In this document: positions 16,836 to 25,671 of the stretch, piece after piece
How the letters are laid out: each line of letters starts with the position of its first letter
How positions within the stretch are numbered: the stretch's first letter is position 1
NCBI RefSeq assembly: GCF_000725495.1
Contig: NZ_JNZD01000030.1
Location: 62,001 to 126,000, forward strand
Source of the DNA: Streptomyces aureus
Lineage (GTDB): Bacteria > Actinomycetota > Actinomycetes > Streptomycetales > Streptomycetaceae
Direction of reading: 5' to 3'
Length of the DNA: 64,000 bases
Translations under genes and position numbers: made by a program
Notes under the pieces: model-generated
Database searches by the model: none
What the model was told of the DNA's origin: nothing
What the model saw: only the letters and a program-made list of their open reading frames with translations

Positions 16836-17578
16836 ATCACGCCCGGCTCCCCGCCCGGCCGTTCGGCGGGGAGCGGGGCGAGCCCCTCGGCGATCCGGTC
16901 CACCAGACCGGCGACCGTCGCGCCCGTGGCCCGGTGCCAGGTCCGCGCACGGCGGAGCATCGCATGGTCCCCGCCCTCCACCCGTACGGCACTGGCCGAG
17001 GAGCCCGCCTCCGCGGCCCGCCGGACGAGTGCGAACGACTCCGCCGGATCGGTCACCCGGTCCCGGTCGCCGTGCAGCACGATCACCCGCTTGTCCCGCA
17101 GATGGGCCACCGGTTCCCCGTCCGGGCACCAGGGCGCCAGCGCCACCACGGCCCGGACCCGCGGCGAGGCCGCGGCCCGCAGGGCGGCGCGCCCGCCCAT
17201 CGAGTGGCCCACGAGCACGACCGGCACCTCCCCCACCAGATCGGTGAGTTCGTCCAGCGCCCGCAGGACGTCGGCGACGGGGTCGGCGTCCGTGCCGTTC
17301 CACCCCCGGTAGCGGTAGCGCACCTGCCCGACGAAGGTGCTCGCGTCGGGCACGGCCCGGGTCACGGACCGCACGAAGGGTTGCATCCGGGCGCGTGCGA
17401 CGTTCCACGGCCGCAGCGGGGCCTTGCTGTCCACGGTGCCGCCGTGCAGGACCAGCACGGCCGCGCGCGCCGCACCGGAACCGGGCGGGGGAACGCGGCA
17501 CGGCCGCAGCGCCGCCGGCGCGCCGGCCGTTCCGGTCCGGGACACGTCATCGGCGGACATCCGCGCAGAGCCTCGCAT
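16832..17578 (-). CDS. Alpha/beta hydrolase
   Basis: 248 residues, cytoplasmic. AVLVLHGGT forms the oxyanion strand, the nucleophile elbow is GHSMGG, the acid lies in LHGDRDRVTDP, and the catalytic His is in GGDHAM. All three catalytic residues are present, so it should be an active esterase or lipase-like hydrolase; the substrate is unknown. The ATG at 17578 has a GGAGAGG site five bases upstream. Confidence 0.88.
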   Translation of the reverse strand: MRGSARMSADDVSRTGTAGAPAALRPCRVPPPGSGAARAAVLVLHGGTVDSKAPLRPWNVARARMQPFVRSVTRAVPDASTFVGQVRYRYRGWNGTDADPVADVLRALDELTDLVGEVPVVLVGHSMGGRAALRAAASPRVRAVVALAPWCPDGEPVAHLRDKRVIVLHGDRDRVTDPAESFALVRRAAEAGSSASAVRVEGGDHAMLRRARTWHRATGATVAGLVDRIAEGLAPLPAERPGGEPGVI

Positions 17579-17700
17579 GACACCTCTCCACCTTCGCGGC
17601 GCTTCTCCGCGCCGCGCACCGGACCGTGAGGAGGGATCGTCTCACCGACCGCCCGCCACCGGCCACCGGCCCCCTCGGCCGGGGCCCTCGGCCTGCGCTC

Positions 17701-17874
17701 TCAGTCGGTGCTCTCGGGCCGGGCCCGGTAGCTGCTGCGCCACTCCTGATAGTGGCGCCAGAGACGGGCGGCCTGTGGGCAGCGCCCCGACTCCCGTTGG
17801 CACGTACGGCAGTTGCCGACGTGACTGATGTAGGCGGTCTCGGGGGCGTCCCGCCCCGGCTGCGGATTCGGCAT
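17701..17874 (-). CDS. Small Cys-containing protein
   Basis: 57 residues. It contains HVGNCRTCQRESGRCPQAARLW, where His and three Cys residues could form a zinc knuckle. ATG 17874 follows GAGG closely. Small proteins of this kind occur widely in Streptomyces, but I cannot name a family or role. It ends 129 bp upstream of the next gene start on the same strand. Confidence 0.55.
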   Translation of the reverse strand: MPNPQPGRDAPETAYISHVGNCRTCQRESGRCPQAARLWRHYQEWRSSYRARPESTD

Positions 17875-18003
17875 GATCCTCGGCACCTGTCGGCGCGACG
17901 CGCACGAGCACGGCGTCGCTTCTGATGCCGTGCTTCGGCGCCGAGCGCCCCGGCGGATGCACCTTCCCGGGTCCGAATCCGGAGCGTGGGCTCCCGGCAC
18001 ACG

Positions 18004-18708
18004 TCAGTCGAGGACGCCGGCCTCGTGCTCCGCCGTCGCGGGGAAGGGCAGCCCGACCCTGGGTCTGCGAACCGTCAGCCGGGCCACCTCGAAGTCCATC
18101 TCCGTGGCCTCCGGTGGCGGCGGCGGGTGGTACCGCCCGGCACACACGGACAGGTTGACGATGAGGTAGGCGTGCCAGGACCGGCCGACTCCCCGACGGT
18201 CGTCGAAGACCCGGACTCCGTTGACCCACCACACGACGTTGTGGGCGCCGAACTCGACCACGAGGTCGACCCAGGCACCCGGCGCGATGTCCGGATGACG
18301 GTAGTACCGGTGGGTGTTGTGCACATGGTTGGAGAGTTCGAGCAGGTCGGGGTTGTCGGGGTGGTACTCGAAGACGTCGATCTCCTGACCGCCGTCCCTC
18401 CAGGTCCAGACGGCCGGCCAGGCGCCCGTCACCGTCGGCAGTTTGACCCGTGTCTCCAGCACGTCGCCCGTACGCACCATGAAGCCGCCCGCGCTGCCCT
18501 CCGTGGTGAGGAGGCCCGCGTTCCAGTCGCCGTCCGGCCGCCGGGTGGCCCGGAAGCGGCCGGTCCGGCAGTAGGACGGGTCGGTCACCAGGTGGTCGAG
18601 CTTGCCGTCGTCCGGATTGACCGGACCGCCGTCGGGATAGGCCCAGGAGTGCCCCGCGACCCATTGGCGGGTCGAGGCGAAATCCGCCGTGAAGACGACA
18701 TCGGACAC
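18004..18708 (-). CDS. GH16-like glycoside hydrolase without signal peptide
   Basis: 234 residues with a beta-jelly-roll pattern. The GH16 catalytic signature EIDVFE is complete (Glu109, Asp111, Glu114) and is followed by HVHNTHRYYRHP and WHAYLIVNLSV. GH16 enzymes cleave beta-1,3/1,4-glucans or galactans and are normally secreted, yet this protein starts directly in the domain (VSDVVFTADF) with no signal peptide or Tat motif. GTG 18708 is fixed by GAGGAGG six bases upstream. It may act inside the cell or use an unusual export route. Confidence 0.85.
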   Translation of the reverse strand: MSDVVFTADFASTRQWVAGHSWAYPDGGPVNPDDGKLDHLVTDPSYCRTGRFRATRRPDGDWNAGLLTTEGSAGGFMVRTGDVLETRVKLPTVTGAWPAVWTWRDGGQEIDVFEYHPDNPDLLELSNHVHNTHRYYRHPDIAPGAWVDLVVEFGAHNVVWWVNGVRVFDDRRGVGRSWHAYLIVNLSVCAGRYHPPPPPEATEMDFEVARLTVRRPRVGLPFPATAEHEAGVLD

Positions 18709-18842
18709 GGCGGGCCTCCTCGGCAACGGCGATTCGCGTACGCCCAGGTTCTCCCCAAGACTCCGACATCCACGCCCTGTTCACCGCAACCCGCCACAAA
18801 ACAACCCTTCGGGGTGAACCGGCCGCACTCCGGCGCGCGGGA

Positions 18843-18882
18843 CACCGCGCACCGCGCCCCGCGCACCGCGCACCGCGCACCG
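18843..18882. repeat. Short GC-rich microrepeat
   Basis: CACCGCG and CCCGCG units recur five to six times in tandem in the 290-base gap between the GH16 and VOC genes. No gene is seen in that gap. Confidence 0.7.
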
Positions 18883-18999
18883 ACTGCCTGGCTGTCCCCA
18901 CTGCCCGGCTGCCCCGCTGGCCCGGCAGCCCGGTGCCCGGCCGGTTGTGCCGTCCTCGGCACCCCCGGCCGGGCAGCAACTGACCAGCGAAACGACCGC

Positions 19000-19374
19000 C
19001 TAGAGATACGGGCGGGTGATCAGCTCGATCGCGTGACCTGCCGGGTCCTTGAAGTAGACGCCCCGGCCGCCGTGCTCGGTGTTGGTCTCGCCCGCGCGCC
19101 GCATCTGGGGATCGGCCCAGTGCTCCACGCCGTCGTCGCACAGGCGCCGGTACGCACGGTCGAACAGCTCGTCGTCGATCAGGAAGGCGTAGTGCTGCAT
19201 CTGGATGTCCACCGGCGGCTCGGCGAACTGCAAGAGGACACCGTCGGAGAGCTGGATGTTGACGAACGGCCCCCAGGAGGGCGCCTCCGGCAGTTCCAGC
19301 AGTTCCCGGAAGAAGCGGGCCGACGCGTGACGGTCCTTGGACGCGATGATGGTGTGGTTGAAGCTGACGCTCAT
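19000..19374 (-). CDS. VOC (glyoxalase) family protein
   Basis: 124 residues, a single VOC unit with two beta-alpha-beta-beta-beta halves: FNHTIIASKDRHASARFFRE ... QMQHYAFLIDD and GRGVYFKDPAGHAIELI. Potential metal ligands are His8, His64 and Glu117. Substrate unknown; candidates include a glyoxalase or a small resistance/dioxygenase-like protein. ATG at 19374 is chosen because the VOC fold begins there. An inverted repeat (TGCCTCGG/CCGAGGCA) lies just upstream. Confidence 0.85.
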   Translation of the reverse strand: MSVSFNHTIIASKDRHASARFFRELLELPEAPSWGPFVNIQLSDGVLLQFAEPPVDIQMQHYAFLIDDELFDRAYRRLCDDGVEHWADPQMRRAGETNTEHGGRGVYFKDPAGHAIELITRPYL

Positions 19375-19623
19375 GGTGGAGTGCCTCGGTTCTGCTCGAC
19401 ACGGAAAGGGACTCGAGGTGCCGAGGCACCAGGAGGTCCGCGTGCCGGATCCGCGGGCGGCCGTCGGCGCACCCGTCGCCCGATCAGCCCTCCACCGGAT
19501 CGCCGTTCCGTGCATGGCGCGAGGCCGGTCCGGTGTTCATGTCACGTGACCCTACTCGATCCGCACCGGCCCGGAAACGGGAAAACGGCCGCCGGGACGT
19601 GAAGGAGCGGCAGACTGGACGCC

Positions 19624-20217
19624 ATGACTCCCCCGGACGCCAAGGCCGATCTCCACCGCTATCTGCAGTCGGCGCGCGACGCCCTGGTCTGGAAGCTCGA
19701 CGGCCTCTCGGAGTACGACGTCCGCCGCCCGTTCACCCCGACCGGGACCAACCTTCTCGGGCTGGTCAAGCACGTGGCGACGATGGAACTGGGCTACCTC
19801 GGCGACGTCTTCGGACGGCCGTCCGGTGAACCGCTGCCCTGGCTGGAGAACGCGGCCGAGACCAACGGCGACATGTGGGCGACCGCCGACGAGTCGCGCG
19901 CGTTCGTCGTGGACCTCTACCACCGGGCGTGGGCACACGCGGACGCGACGATCGAGGCGCTGCCGCTGGAGGCGACCGGCAGGGTGCCGTGGTGGCCCGC
20001 CGGCAAGGACGAGGTGACGTTGCATCACGCGGTCGTCCGCGTGATCGCCGACACCCAGCGGCACGCGGGGCACGCCGACATCGTCCGTGAACTCATGGAC
20101 GGCGCCGTCGGGATGAACGCGGAGAACGACAGCGTGATGCCGGGCGACGCGGCGTGGTGGGAGGACTACCGGGCCCGGCTGGAGCGGGCCGCGCGGGACG
20201 CCGACAAGAACGGCTGA
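19624..20217 (+). CDS. DinB family protein
   Basis: 197 residues, four-helix DinB/YfiT-like fold. Three His residues (HVATMELGYLG near residue 48, HHAVVRVIAD near 140, RHAGHADIVRE near 150) can bind a divalent metal. The family includes thiol-dependent (mycothiol or bacillithiol) transferases and many uncharacterised proteins. DUF664-type members in Streptomyces have this length. The gene is preceded by GAAGGAGCGG and appears monocistronic. Confidence 0.88.
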   Translation: MTPPDAKADLHRYLQSARDALVWKLDGLSEYDVRRPFTPTGTNLLGLVKHVATMELGYLGDVFGRPSGEPLPWLENAAETNGDMWATADESRAFVVDLYHRAWAHADATIEALPLEATGRVPWWPAGKDEVTLHHAVVRVIADTQRHAGHADIVRELMDGAVGMNAENDSVMPGDAAWWEDYRARLERAARDADKNG

Positions 20218-20300
20218 CACCGGGCGACGGCGCGGGCGACGGCCACCGGGACCGCATCGACCTCAGGGCGTCGGGAAACGGCGGGACGGCCGGACGGCGG

Positions 20301-20342
20301 GACGGCGGCGGCGGGACGGCGGCGGCGGGACGGCGGCGGCGG
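20301..20342. repeat. Three-copy 14-bp tandem repeat
   Basis: GACGGCGGCGGCGG repeated three times without change in the gap between the convergent DinB and exonuclease genes. Confidence 0.85.
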
Positions 20343-20410
20343 GACGGCCTCAGAGAATCAGGGACCGCCGGGGAGGAACCGTCGGGACGGCGTCCCGGCG
20401 GCGACGGTCC

Positions 20411-20974
20411 TCAGGCGTCCGGCCAGGAACCACGCTTCGCCAGGCCGAGGACGAGTGCGGCGATGTTCCACGCGTCGTCCTCGCCGCTGTGATGGCGCCC
20501 CTCCAGCGGCAGTCCGGCCACCCGCAGGGCCTGCGCCATCCCGGGCCGTCGCCGCAGTCGGTGGGCGTCGGTGAAGACGGCCTTCGCGTTGGTGTGACGG
20601 CGGCCGAAGGGGTACGCGGTCCCCGTCGCGGCGCACTGACGGGTGAACTGATTGCGGTCGTAGTCACCCCAACTCGCCCACGGCCGCTCCCCCGCAGCAT
20701 GCTGTGCGGCCAACACCCGGCAGGCCTCGCGGAATTCGAGTCCCCCGTCGACCTCCTCCTGCGTCAGCCCGGTGAGTTCGGTGCAGAACGCGCTGACGGT
20801 CGAGCGCGCGGGCCGCACCAGGATGCGGTGCTTCTCGAGCCGGACGCCCTCGTCCAGATCGACGACGGTCAAGCCGATCTCGATGATCTCGTTCACCGCG
20901 CCGGGCGGAGGCGCGCCCTCCCAGCAGGTCGCCTCGACGTCCACCACATTGATCAATCCCCCTGTTCTGTTCAT
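20411..20974 (-). CDS. 3'-5' exonuclease (DEDDh, ERI-1/KapD-like)
   Basis: 187 residues, RNase-H-like. The DEDDh catalytic residues are visible: DVEAT (Asp12, Glu14), WGDYD, and HHSGEDDAWN with the His-X4-Asp. This arrangement matches short stand-alone exonucleases such as KapD/ERI-1, which trim RNA or DNA 3' ends. ATG 20974 starts right at the fold. It converges with the DinB gene. Confidence 0.88.
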   Translation of the reverse strand: MNRTGGLINVVDVEATCWEGAPPPGAVNEIIEIGLTVVDLDEGVRLEKHRILVRPARSTVSAFCTELTGLTQEEVDGGLEFREACRVLAAQHAAGERPWASWGDYDRNQFTRQCAATGTAYPFGRRHTNAKAVFTDAHRLRRRPGMAQALRVAGLPLEGRHHSGEDDAWNIAALVLGLAKRGSWPDA

Positions 20975-21089
20975 GCGGGGGAGCGTAGGGGGCGGCGTGC
21001 GGACACGTCACCGGATTTTCCGCGCGCCCAAGAGGCGTCGAGCGGACGGCCGGACGCGCCGGAGAGGCGTCGAGCCGCCGGCCGGTGCC

Positions 21090-21545
21090 TCAGGGGCGCG
21101 GCCAGGGACGTCCGCCGATGCGCTCGATGTCGGTGTTGAACCGGCGCAGATAACCGGCGAAGGCGGCGATGTCCTCCTCCGGCCAGTCGGCCATGACCCG
21201 GTCCAGCGAGCTGATGAGACCCTGCCGCTCCTCGTCGAGCAGCCGCGCCCCCTCGTCGGTGATGCGGAACTTACGGGCCATGCCGCCCTCGGGGTCGGGG
21301 ATCCGCTCGACGAGCCCGGCCCGCATCGCCGCGGCGGTCTGCCGGTTGAGGGTGGAGGCGTCGAGCCCGAACGCGTCGCTGAGTTCGCCGATCGACATGG
21401 GCCCCTGGATGCGGATCCGGCTGAGCAGGATGTACGCGCTGCGCTCCAGGACACCGTCCTTGGTCCGGCCGCCCCGGTGGTTCATCCATCCATGGCGGCT
21501 GAGCAGCATCTGCTCGTACTCGACCTCGTGTGTGGGCCTGACCAT
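21090..21545 (-). CDS. MarR family transcriptional regulator
   Basis: 151 residues. The winged helix is RSAYILLSRIRIQGPMSIGEL to GMARKFRITDEGARLLDEE, flanked by dimerising helices. It is transcribed divergently from an MFS exporter, the usual layout in which MarR represses the pump and is released by a transported drug. ATG at 21545 is preferred to upstream codons that run through the operator-rich intergenic region. Confidence 0.9.
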   Translation of the reverse strand: MVRPTHEVEYEQMLLSRHGWMNHRGGRTKDGVLERSAYILLSRIRIQGPMSIGELSDAFGLDASTLNRQTAAAMRAGLVERIPDPEGGMARKFRITDEGARLLDEERQGLISSLDRVMADWPEEDIAAFAGYLRRFNTDIERIGGRPWPRP

Positions 21546-21643
21546 CCGCCTGCCGCCTCCCGCCGTCCTCGTGAGCCGCGCGCCCCGCGCACGCGGGTGC
21601 GGCCCTGCCCATGGTCCCACACCCTCATGCACCGCCCACATCA

Positions 21644-21700
21644 CATGCATGGGCCATACCTCATGCGTTATGCACAGGACATGTACGATGCACATCCCTT
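21644..21700. promoter_or_regulatory. Divergent MarR/MFS control region
   Basis: The palindrome CATGCATG (21644-21651) is followed by repeated ATGC/ATGCAC words, and TACGAT (21684-21689) is a likely -10 box for the exporter. The cluster of short dyads fits a MarR operator overlapping the promoter. Confidence 0.5.
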
Positions 21701-21730
21701 GCCCCGAAGACAGAACCCGAGGAGTCCCCC

Positions 21731-23185
21731 ATGGACGCCCCCCAGCCTTCCGCCCGAGCGGGCGGCGTGGTCGCCACGCTCGCCCTCGCCGGCACCGTGG
21801 CGGCCATCATGCAGACACTGGTCACCCCGCTCATCGCGGAGCTGCCGCAGATCCTGCACACCACGCCGGCGAACTCCGCCTGGGTGATCACCGTGACCCT
21901 GCTGGTCGCGGCCGTCTGCGTCCCGGTGTCCGGGCGCCTCGGCGACCTGCTGGGCAAGCGGCGGATGCTGCTCGCCTGTTCCGTCCCGCTCGTGGCCGGA
22001 TCGGTGGTGTGCGCGCTCTCCTCGTCGGTCGTCCCGATGATCGTCGGCCGGGGTCTGCAGGGCATGGGCATGGGCATGGTGCCCCTCGGCATCGCCCTGC
22101 TGCGCGACGTGGTGCCCGCGGAGAAGCTGAGCTCCTCCATCGCCCTGGTCAGCGCCTCGATGGGGATCGGCGGCGGCCTCGGCCTGCCCATCTCCGCCGC
22201 GGTCGCCCAGTACGCCGACTGGCGCGTGCTGTTCTGGGGCTCCGCCGTGCTCGCGGTGGCGATCGGCACCCTGATCTGGTTCCTGGTCCCCGACGTGCCG
22301 GCCGGCGCCAAGGGTCAGCGCTTCGACCTCCTCGGCGCGCTCGGGCTCGGTGCCGGACTGGTCTGTCTGCTCCTCGGCGTCTCCAAGGGCGCCGACTGGG
22401 GCTGGGGTTCCGCGACCACCCTCGGCCTGTTCACCGCCGCCGTGGCGGTGCTGATCGGCTGGGCCGTCTGGGAGACGCGCACCCAGGACCCGCTGATCGA
22501 CCTGCGCACCACGGCCCGCCCCCGGGTCCTGCTCACCAACGTGGCCTCGATCTTCGTCGGCTTCGGCATGTACGCCAGCATGCTGATCATCCCGCAGCTG
22601 CTCCAGTTCCCCGAGGCGACGGGCTACGGGCTGGGCCAGGAGATGCTCGCGGCGGGCCTGTGGATGGCGCCCGGCGGCATCATGATGATGATCGTCTCCC
22701 CGCTCGGCGGAAAGCTGACCGACGCCCGGGGCCCCAAGTTCACGCTGGTCTGCGGTGTCCTCGTCATCGCCCTCGGCTACGGTCTTGCGCTGGTCCTCAT
22801 GGGCTCGGCCTGGGGCCTCATGGTCACCGGCATGGTCATCAACAGCGGCGTCGGACTGGCCTACGGCTCGATGCCGGCCCTGATCATGAGCTCGGTCCCG
22901 CTCTCCGAGACCGCCGCCGCGAACGGCTTCAACACGCTGATGCGCTCCCTGGGCACCTCGGTCGGCTCGGCCGTCGTCGGTGTCGTCCTCGCCCAGATGA
23001 CGACCAGCGCGGGAGGCTACACGTTCACCTCCGAGAGCGGCTTCCGCACCGGTCTGGTCATCGGCGGCTGTGTCGCCCTGGTGGCCGCGGCCATCGCCGC
23101 CCTGATCCCGGCGGCCCGCGCCGCCGCAGGTGACGAAAAGGCGGGCCCGACGGCCACGCCGGAGACGGCAGCGGCCACGCGCTGA
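21731..23185 (+). CDS. MFS drug-efflux transporter (DHA2 type)
   Basis: 484 residues with about 14 membrane helices. Family motifs are GRLGDLLGKRRML (motif A, loop 2-3), WVITVTLLVAAVCVPVSGRL and DWRVLFW (helix 5-6 region). DHA2 proteins export drugs or dyes by proton antiport across the plasma membrane. GAGGAG lies seven bases before ATG 21731. The divergent MarR gene is the probable regulator. The last codons lie in a 36-bp duplication that extends past the stop. Confidence 0.93.
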   Translation: MDAPQPSARAGGVVATLALAGTVAAIMQTLVTPLIAELPQILHTTPANSAWVITVTLLVAAVCVPVSGRLGDLLGKRRMLLACSVPLVAGSVVCALSSSVVPMIVGRGLQGMGMGMVPLGIALLRDVVPAEKLSSSIALVSASMGIGGGLGLPISAAVAQYADWRVLFWGSAVLAVAIGTLIWFLVPDVPAGAKGQRFDLLGALGLGAGLVCLLLGVSKGADWGWGSATTLGLFTAAVAVLIGWAVWETRTQDPLIDLRTTARPRVLLTNVASIFVGFGMYASMLIIPQLLQFPEATGYGLGQEMLAAGLWMAPGGIMMMIVSPLGGKLTDARGPKFTLVCGVLVIALGYGLALVLMGSAWGLMVTGMVINSGVGLAYGSMPALIMSSVPLSETAAANGFNTLMRSLGTSVGSAVVGVVLAQMTTSAGGYTFTSESGFRTGLVIGGCVALVAAAIAALIPAARAAAGDEKAGPTATPETAAATR

Positions 23186-23240
23186 CTTCACGCCCGCACC
23201 ACGGGACGGCAGCGGCCACGCGCTGACTACACGCCCGCAC
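23164..23240. repeat. 36-bp direct repeat across the MFS stop codon
   Basis: Copies at 23164-23199 and 23205-23240 differ at one base (GACGGCAGCGGCCACGCGCT shared). The first carries the last codons and stop of the MFS gene. Period 41 bp. Confidence 0.9.
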
Positions 23241-23393
23241 GAAAGGCCGCGGCCACACGCCGAGGCCGCACTCCCCGCACCGGTTCCCGGCGGTCGCATC
23301 CGCCGGGGCCGGTGCGCCCGCGTTTCCCACGGCGACTCCGACACGGGGACAAGGCTTCGGCCGACGGCCGGGACGGCGCACTCGCGCCGTGGC

Positions 23394-24272
23394 TCAGTTG
23401 CGAACGAGCCCTTCCCGCACGGGAGTTCGCGCTCCGTCGGCCGCCCCGCGGCCCGGCCACGCAAGATCGTCGACGGCGAGGAACGGCTCGGCCGCCACCG
23501 CCCTCGGGGTCGTCCCGGTGAACGCCATGACGTCGCGGTGCAGATGGGACTGGTCGGTGTAGCCGGTGTCGGCCGCGACCCGGGCCGCGCCCTCGCCCGC
23601 GACCAGACGGTGGGCGGCGTGGTCGAAGCGGACCAGCCGCACCGCGCGCTTGGGCGGCAGACCGACCTGCGACCCGAACCGGGACCACAGCCGCTTGCGG
23701 CTCCAGCCGACCTCCGCCGCGAGGTCGTCGACCCGGACCAGGCCACGGCCGGCGACGATCCGGTGCCAGGCCCGGGCCACCTCCGGGTCCGCCGGCGGCC
23801 CCGCGCCGTGGCGGCGAGCCAGCAACGCCTCCGTGAGCGCGAAGCGTTGATCCCACGACGAGGCTTCCGCGAGTCGCTCACGGATCCGTGACACCTCCCG
23901 GCCCCACAGATCCTCCAGCGGCACCACCGATCCGGCGAGGCCGGCGGGCGAGACGCCCAGCACCGACCGAGCGACGACCGGGGACAGCCGCACCTGCACG
24001 CACTCCAGGTCCACTCCCCGCGCCCGGACCGCGCCCGCCGCCCCGAGTCCGGGCCCGGCGACGACACTTCCCCGGCACCGTCCCGCGGCCCCGTCGACGA
24101 CCGGCGAGCCGGCGCCGAACTCCAGGAGCAGCGTCACGGCCGGGTGCGGGACGATCCGGAGCGCGTCCAGATCACCGACCCGGAACCCGGCCATCGTGAC
24201 CCCTGCGATCCGGCCCGGCGAAGGCGGACACACGACGCCCCACGTGGCCCCACCGTGCGCGAAGGTTCGCAT
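23394..24272 (-). CDS. AraC family transcriptional regulator
   Basis: 292 residues. The N-terminal ligand or oligomerisation half (RIVPHPAVTLLLEFGAGSPV) is followed from about residue 175 by the double helix-turn-helix of AraC/XylS (LVRVDDLAAEVGWSRKRLWS; RVAADTGYTDQSHLHRDVMAFTG). It is divergent from the flavin monooxygenase gene and probably controls it. The ATG at 24272 has its TAGAAT -10 box only six bases upstream, which suggests a leaderless mRNA. Confidence 0.88.
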   Translation of the reverse strand: MRTFAHGGATWGVVCPPSPGRIAGVTMAGFRVGDLDALRIVPHPAVTLLLEFGAGSPVVDGAAGRCRGSVVAGPGLGAAGAVRARGVDLECVQVRLSPVVARSVLGVSPAGLAGSVVPLEDLWGREVSRIRERLAEASSWDQRFALTEALLARRHGAGPPADPEVARAWHRIVAGRGLVRVDDLAAEVGWSRKRLWSRFGSQVGLPPKRAVRLVRFDHAAHRLVAGEGAARVAADTGYTDQSHLHRDVMAFTGTTPRAVAAEPFLAVDDLAWPGRGAADGARTPVREGLVRN

Positions 24273-24278
24273 CCTCCC

Positions 24279-24284
24279 ATTCTA
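24279..24284 (-). promoter_or_regulatory. -10 box for a leaderless AraC transcript
   Basis: TAGAAT on the minus strand ends six bases before the ATG, so transcription would begin at or next to the A of the start codon. No clear -35 box is visible. Confidence 0.45.
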
Positions 24285-24408
24285 CGGAGGCCCGTTGAGG
24301 GGGAACATTCGTCCAATCCACCGGCGGTCGGGGGCGCGGACAGTGGGCCCATGCCCCTCAGCCGCGGCGCACGCCGCGCGGGCGGACCGAACGAAAGGCA
24401 GGGCTGCC

Positions 24409-25671
24409 ATGCGGATCCTCGTCTCCGGCGCGAGCGTCGCCGGTCCGGTGCTGGCCTACTGGCTCACCAGGAACGGCTTCTCCGTCACCGTCGTCGAGCG
24501 CGCGCCGGGTCCGCGCCGGACCGGCGGACACGCGGTCGACCTGTTCCGGCCCGCCCTGGACATCTCGGCGAGGATGGGGGTGCTCCCGCGCATCGCGGAA
24601 CGGGCCACCGGGACGAACCGGCTGACCGTCCACCCGGAGGGCTCACGGCACCCCGTCCGGGCGGACCTCTCGAAGATCTTCGACGACGCCTCCGGCCGCC
24701 ACGCCGAGATCATGCGGGACGACCTGAGCGAGATCTACTACGAGGCCACGCGCGACGACGTCGAGTACCTCTTCGGCGACTCGGTCACCGCGGTCTCGCC
24801 CGACGGCGAGGTGACGTTCGAGAGGGCCGCGCCGCGCCGCTTCGACCTCGTCGTCGGCGCGGACGGGCTCCACTCCCGGGTGCGCCGCCTCGTCTTCGGC
24901 GAGGAGTCCCGCCTCGGTTCCTTCATCGGGGCCTGCTTCGGGGTGCTGACCCTGCCGAACGCCTCCGGTCTCGACAGGGAACTCGTCATGCACGTCGGTG
25001 TCGGCCGCACGGCGGGGCTGTACGGCGCGCGGCACATCCAGGACGCGCGGGCGCTGTTCCTGTTCCGCAGCGAGCGCGAGCCCGAGGGCGATCACCACGA
25101 CGTCGGCCGGCAGAAGGAGTTGCTGCGCGGCGCGTTCACCGGGCTGCACCCCCAGGTGGACCGCTGGCTCGACGAGCTCGACCGCACCCCGGCCTTCTAC
25201 TTCGACTCCATCACCCAGCTTCGCATGGACACCTGGTCACGGGGACGGGTGACGCTCGTCGGCGACGCGGGCTACTGCCCCGGCGCCGTCGTCGGCGGCA
25301 GCACCAGTCTGGCCGTCGTCGGCGCGTACGTCCTCGCCGGAGAGCTGGCGCGGGCCGGTGGTGACCACCGGCGCGCCTTCCCCGCCTACGAACGGGAAAT
25401 GGCGGAGCACGTGCGCGGCAGCCGCGCCGTCGCGCTGAGCGCGGCGGGGACCCTGCTGCCGACCTCCCGCCTCGGCGTGTGGGGGCTGGCCCAGGGCGCC
25501 CGTCTGATCTCGGCCCTGCCCACCGGGCCCGGGCGCGCCCTCCTGCGCCTCACCACCCGCAGCGCGCGCTTCCACGACTCGGTGACCGTGGACGACTACC
25601 CGCTGCCCGCCGCCCCCGGAGCCCGGAGGGGCCTGACCTCCGCCCCCGGGAGCGGGCCCGGGACGGACTGA
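24409..25671 (+). CDS. FAD-dependent monooxygenase
   Basis: 420 residues, PHBH-type flavoprotein. GASVAGPVLAYWL with VVERAP at the end of strand two binds ADP, VVGADGLHSRVR is the conserved DG motif, and GDAGYCPGAVVGGSTSLAV is the second FAD motif. Such enzymes hydroxylate aromatic or polyketide-like substrates with NAD(P)H and O2; some inactivate tetracyclines or rifamycins. The substrate is not predictable. Its start lies opposite the divergent AraC gene (136 bp apart). Confidence 0.92.
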   Translation: MRILVSGASVAGPVLAYWLTRNGFSVTVVERAPGPRRTGGHAVDLFRPALDISARMGVLPRIAERATGTNRLTVHPEGSRHPVRADLSKIFDDASGRHAEIMRDDLSEIYYEATRDDVEYLFGDSVTAVSPDGEVTFERAAPRRFDLVVGADGLHSRVRRLVFGEESRLGSFIGACFGVLTLPNASGLDRELVMHVGVGRTAGLYGARHIQDARALFLFRSEREPEGDHHDVGRQKELLRGAFTGLHPQVDRWLDELDRTPAFYFDSITQLRMDTWSRGRVTLVGDAGYCPGAVVGGSTSLAVVGAYVLAGELARAGGDHRRAFPAYEREMAEHVRGSRAVALSAAGTLLPTSRLGVWGLAQGARLISALPTGPGRALLRLTTRSARFHDSVTVDDYPLPAAPGARRGLTSAPGSGPGTD

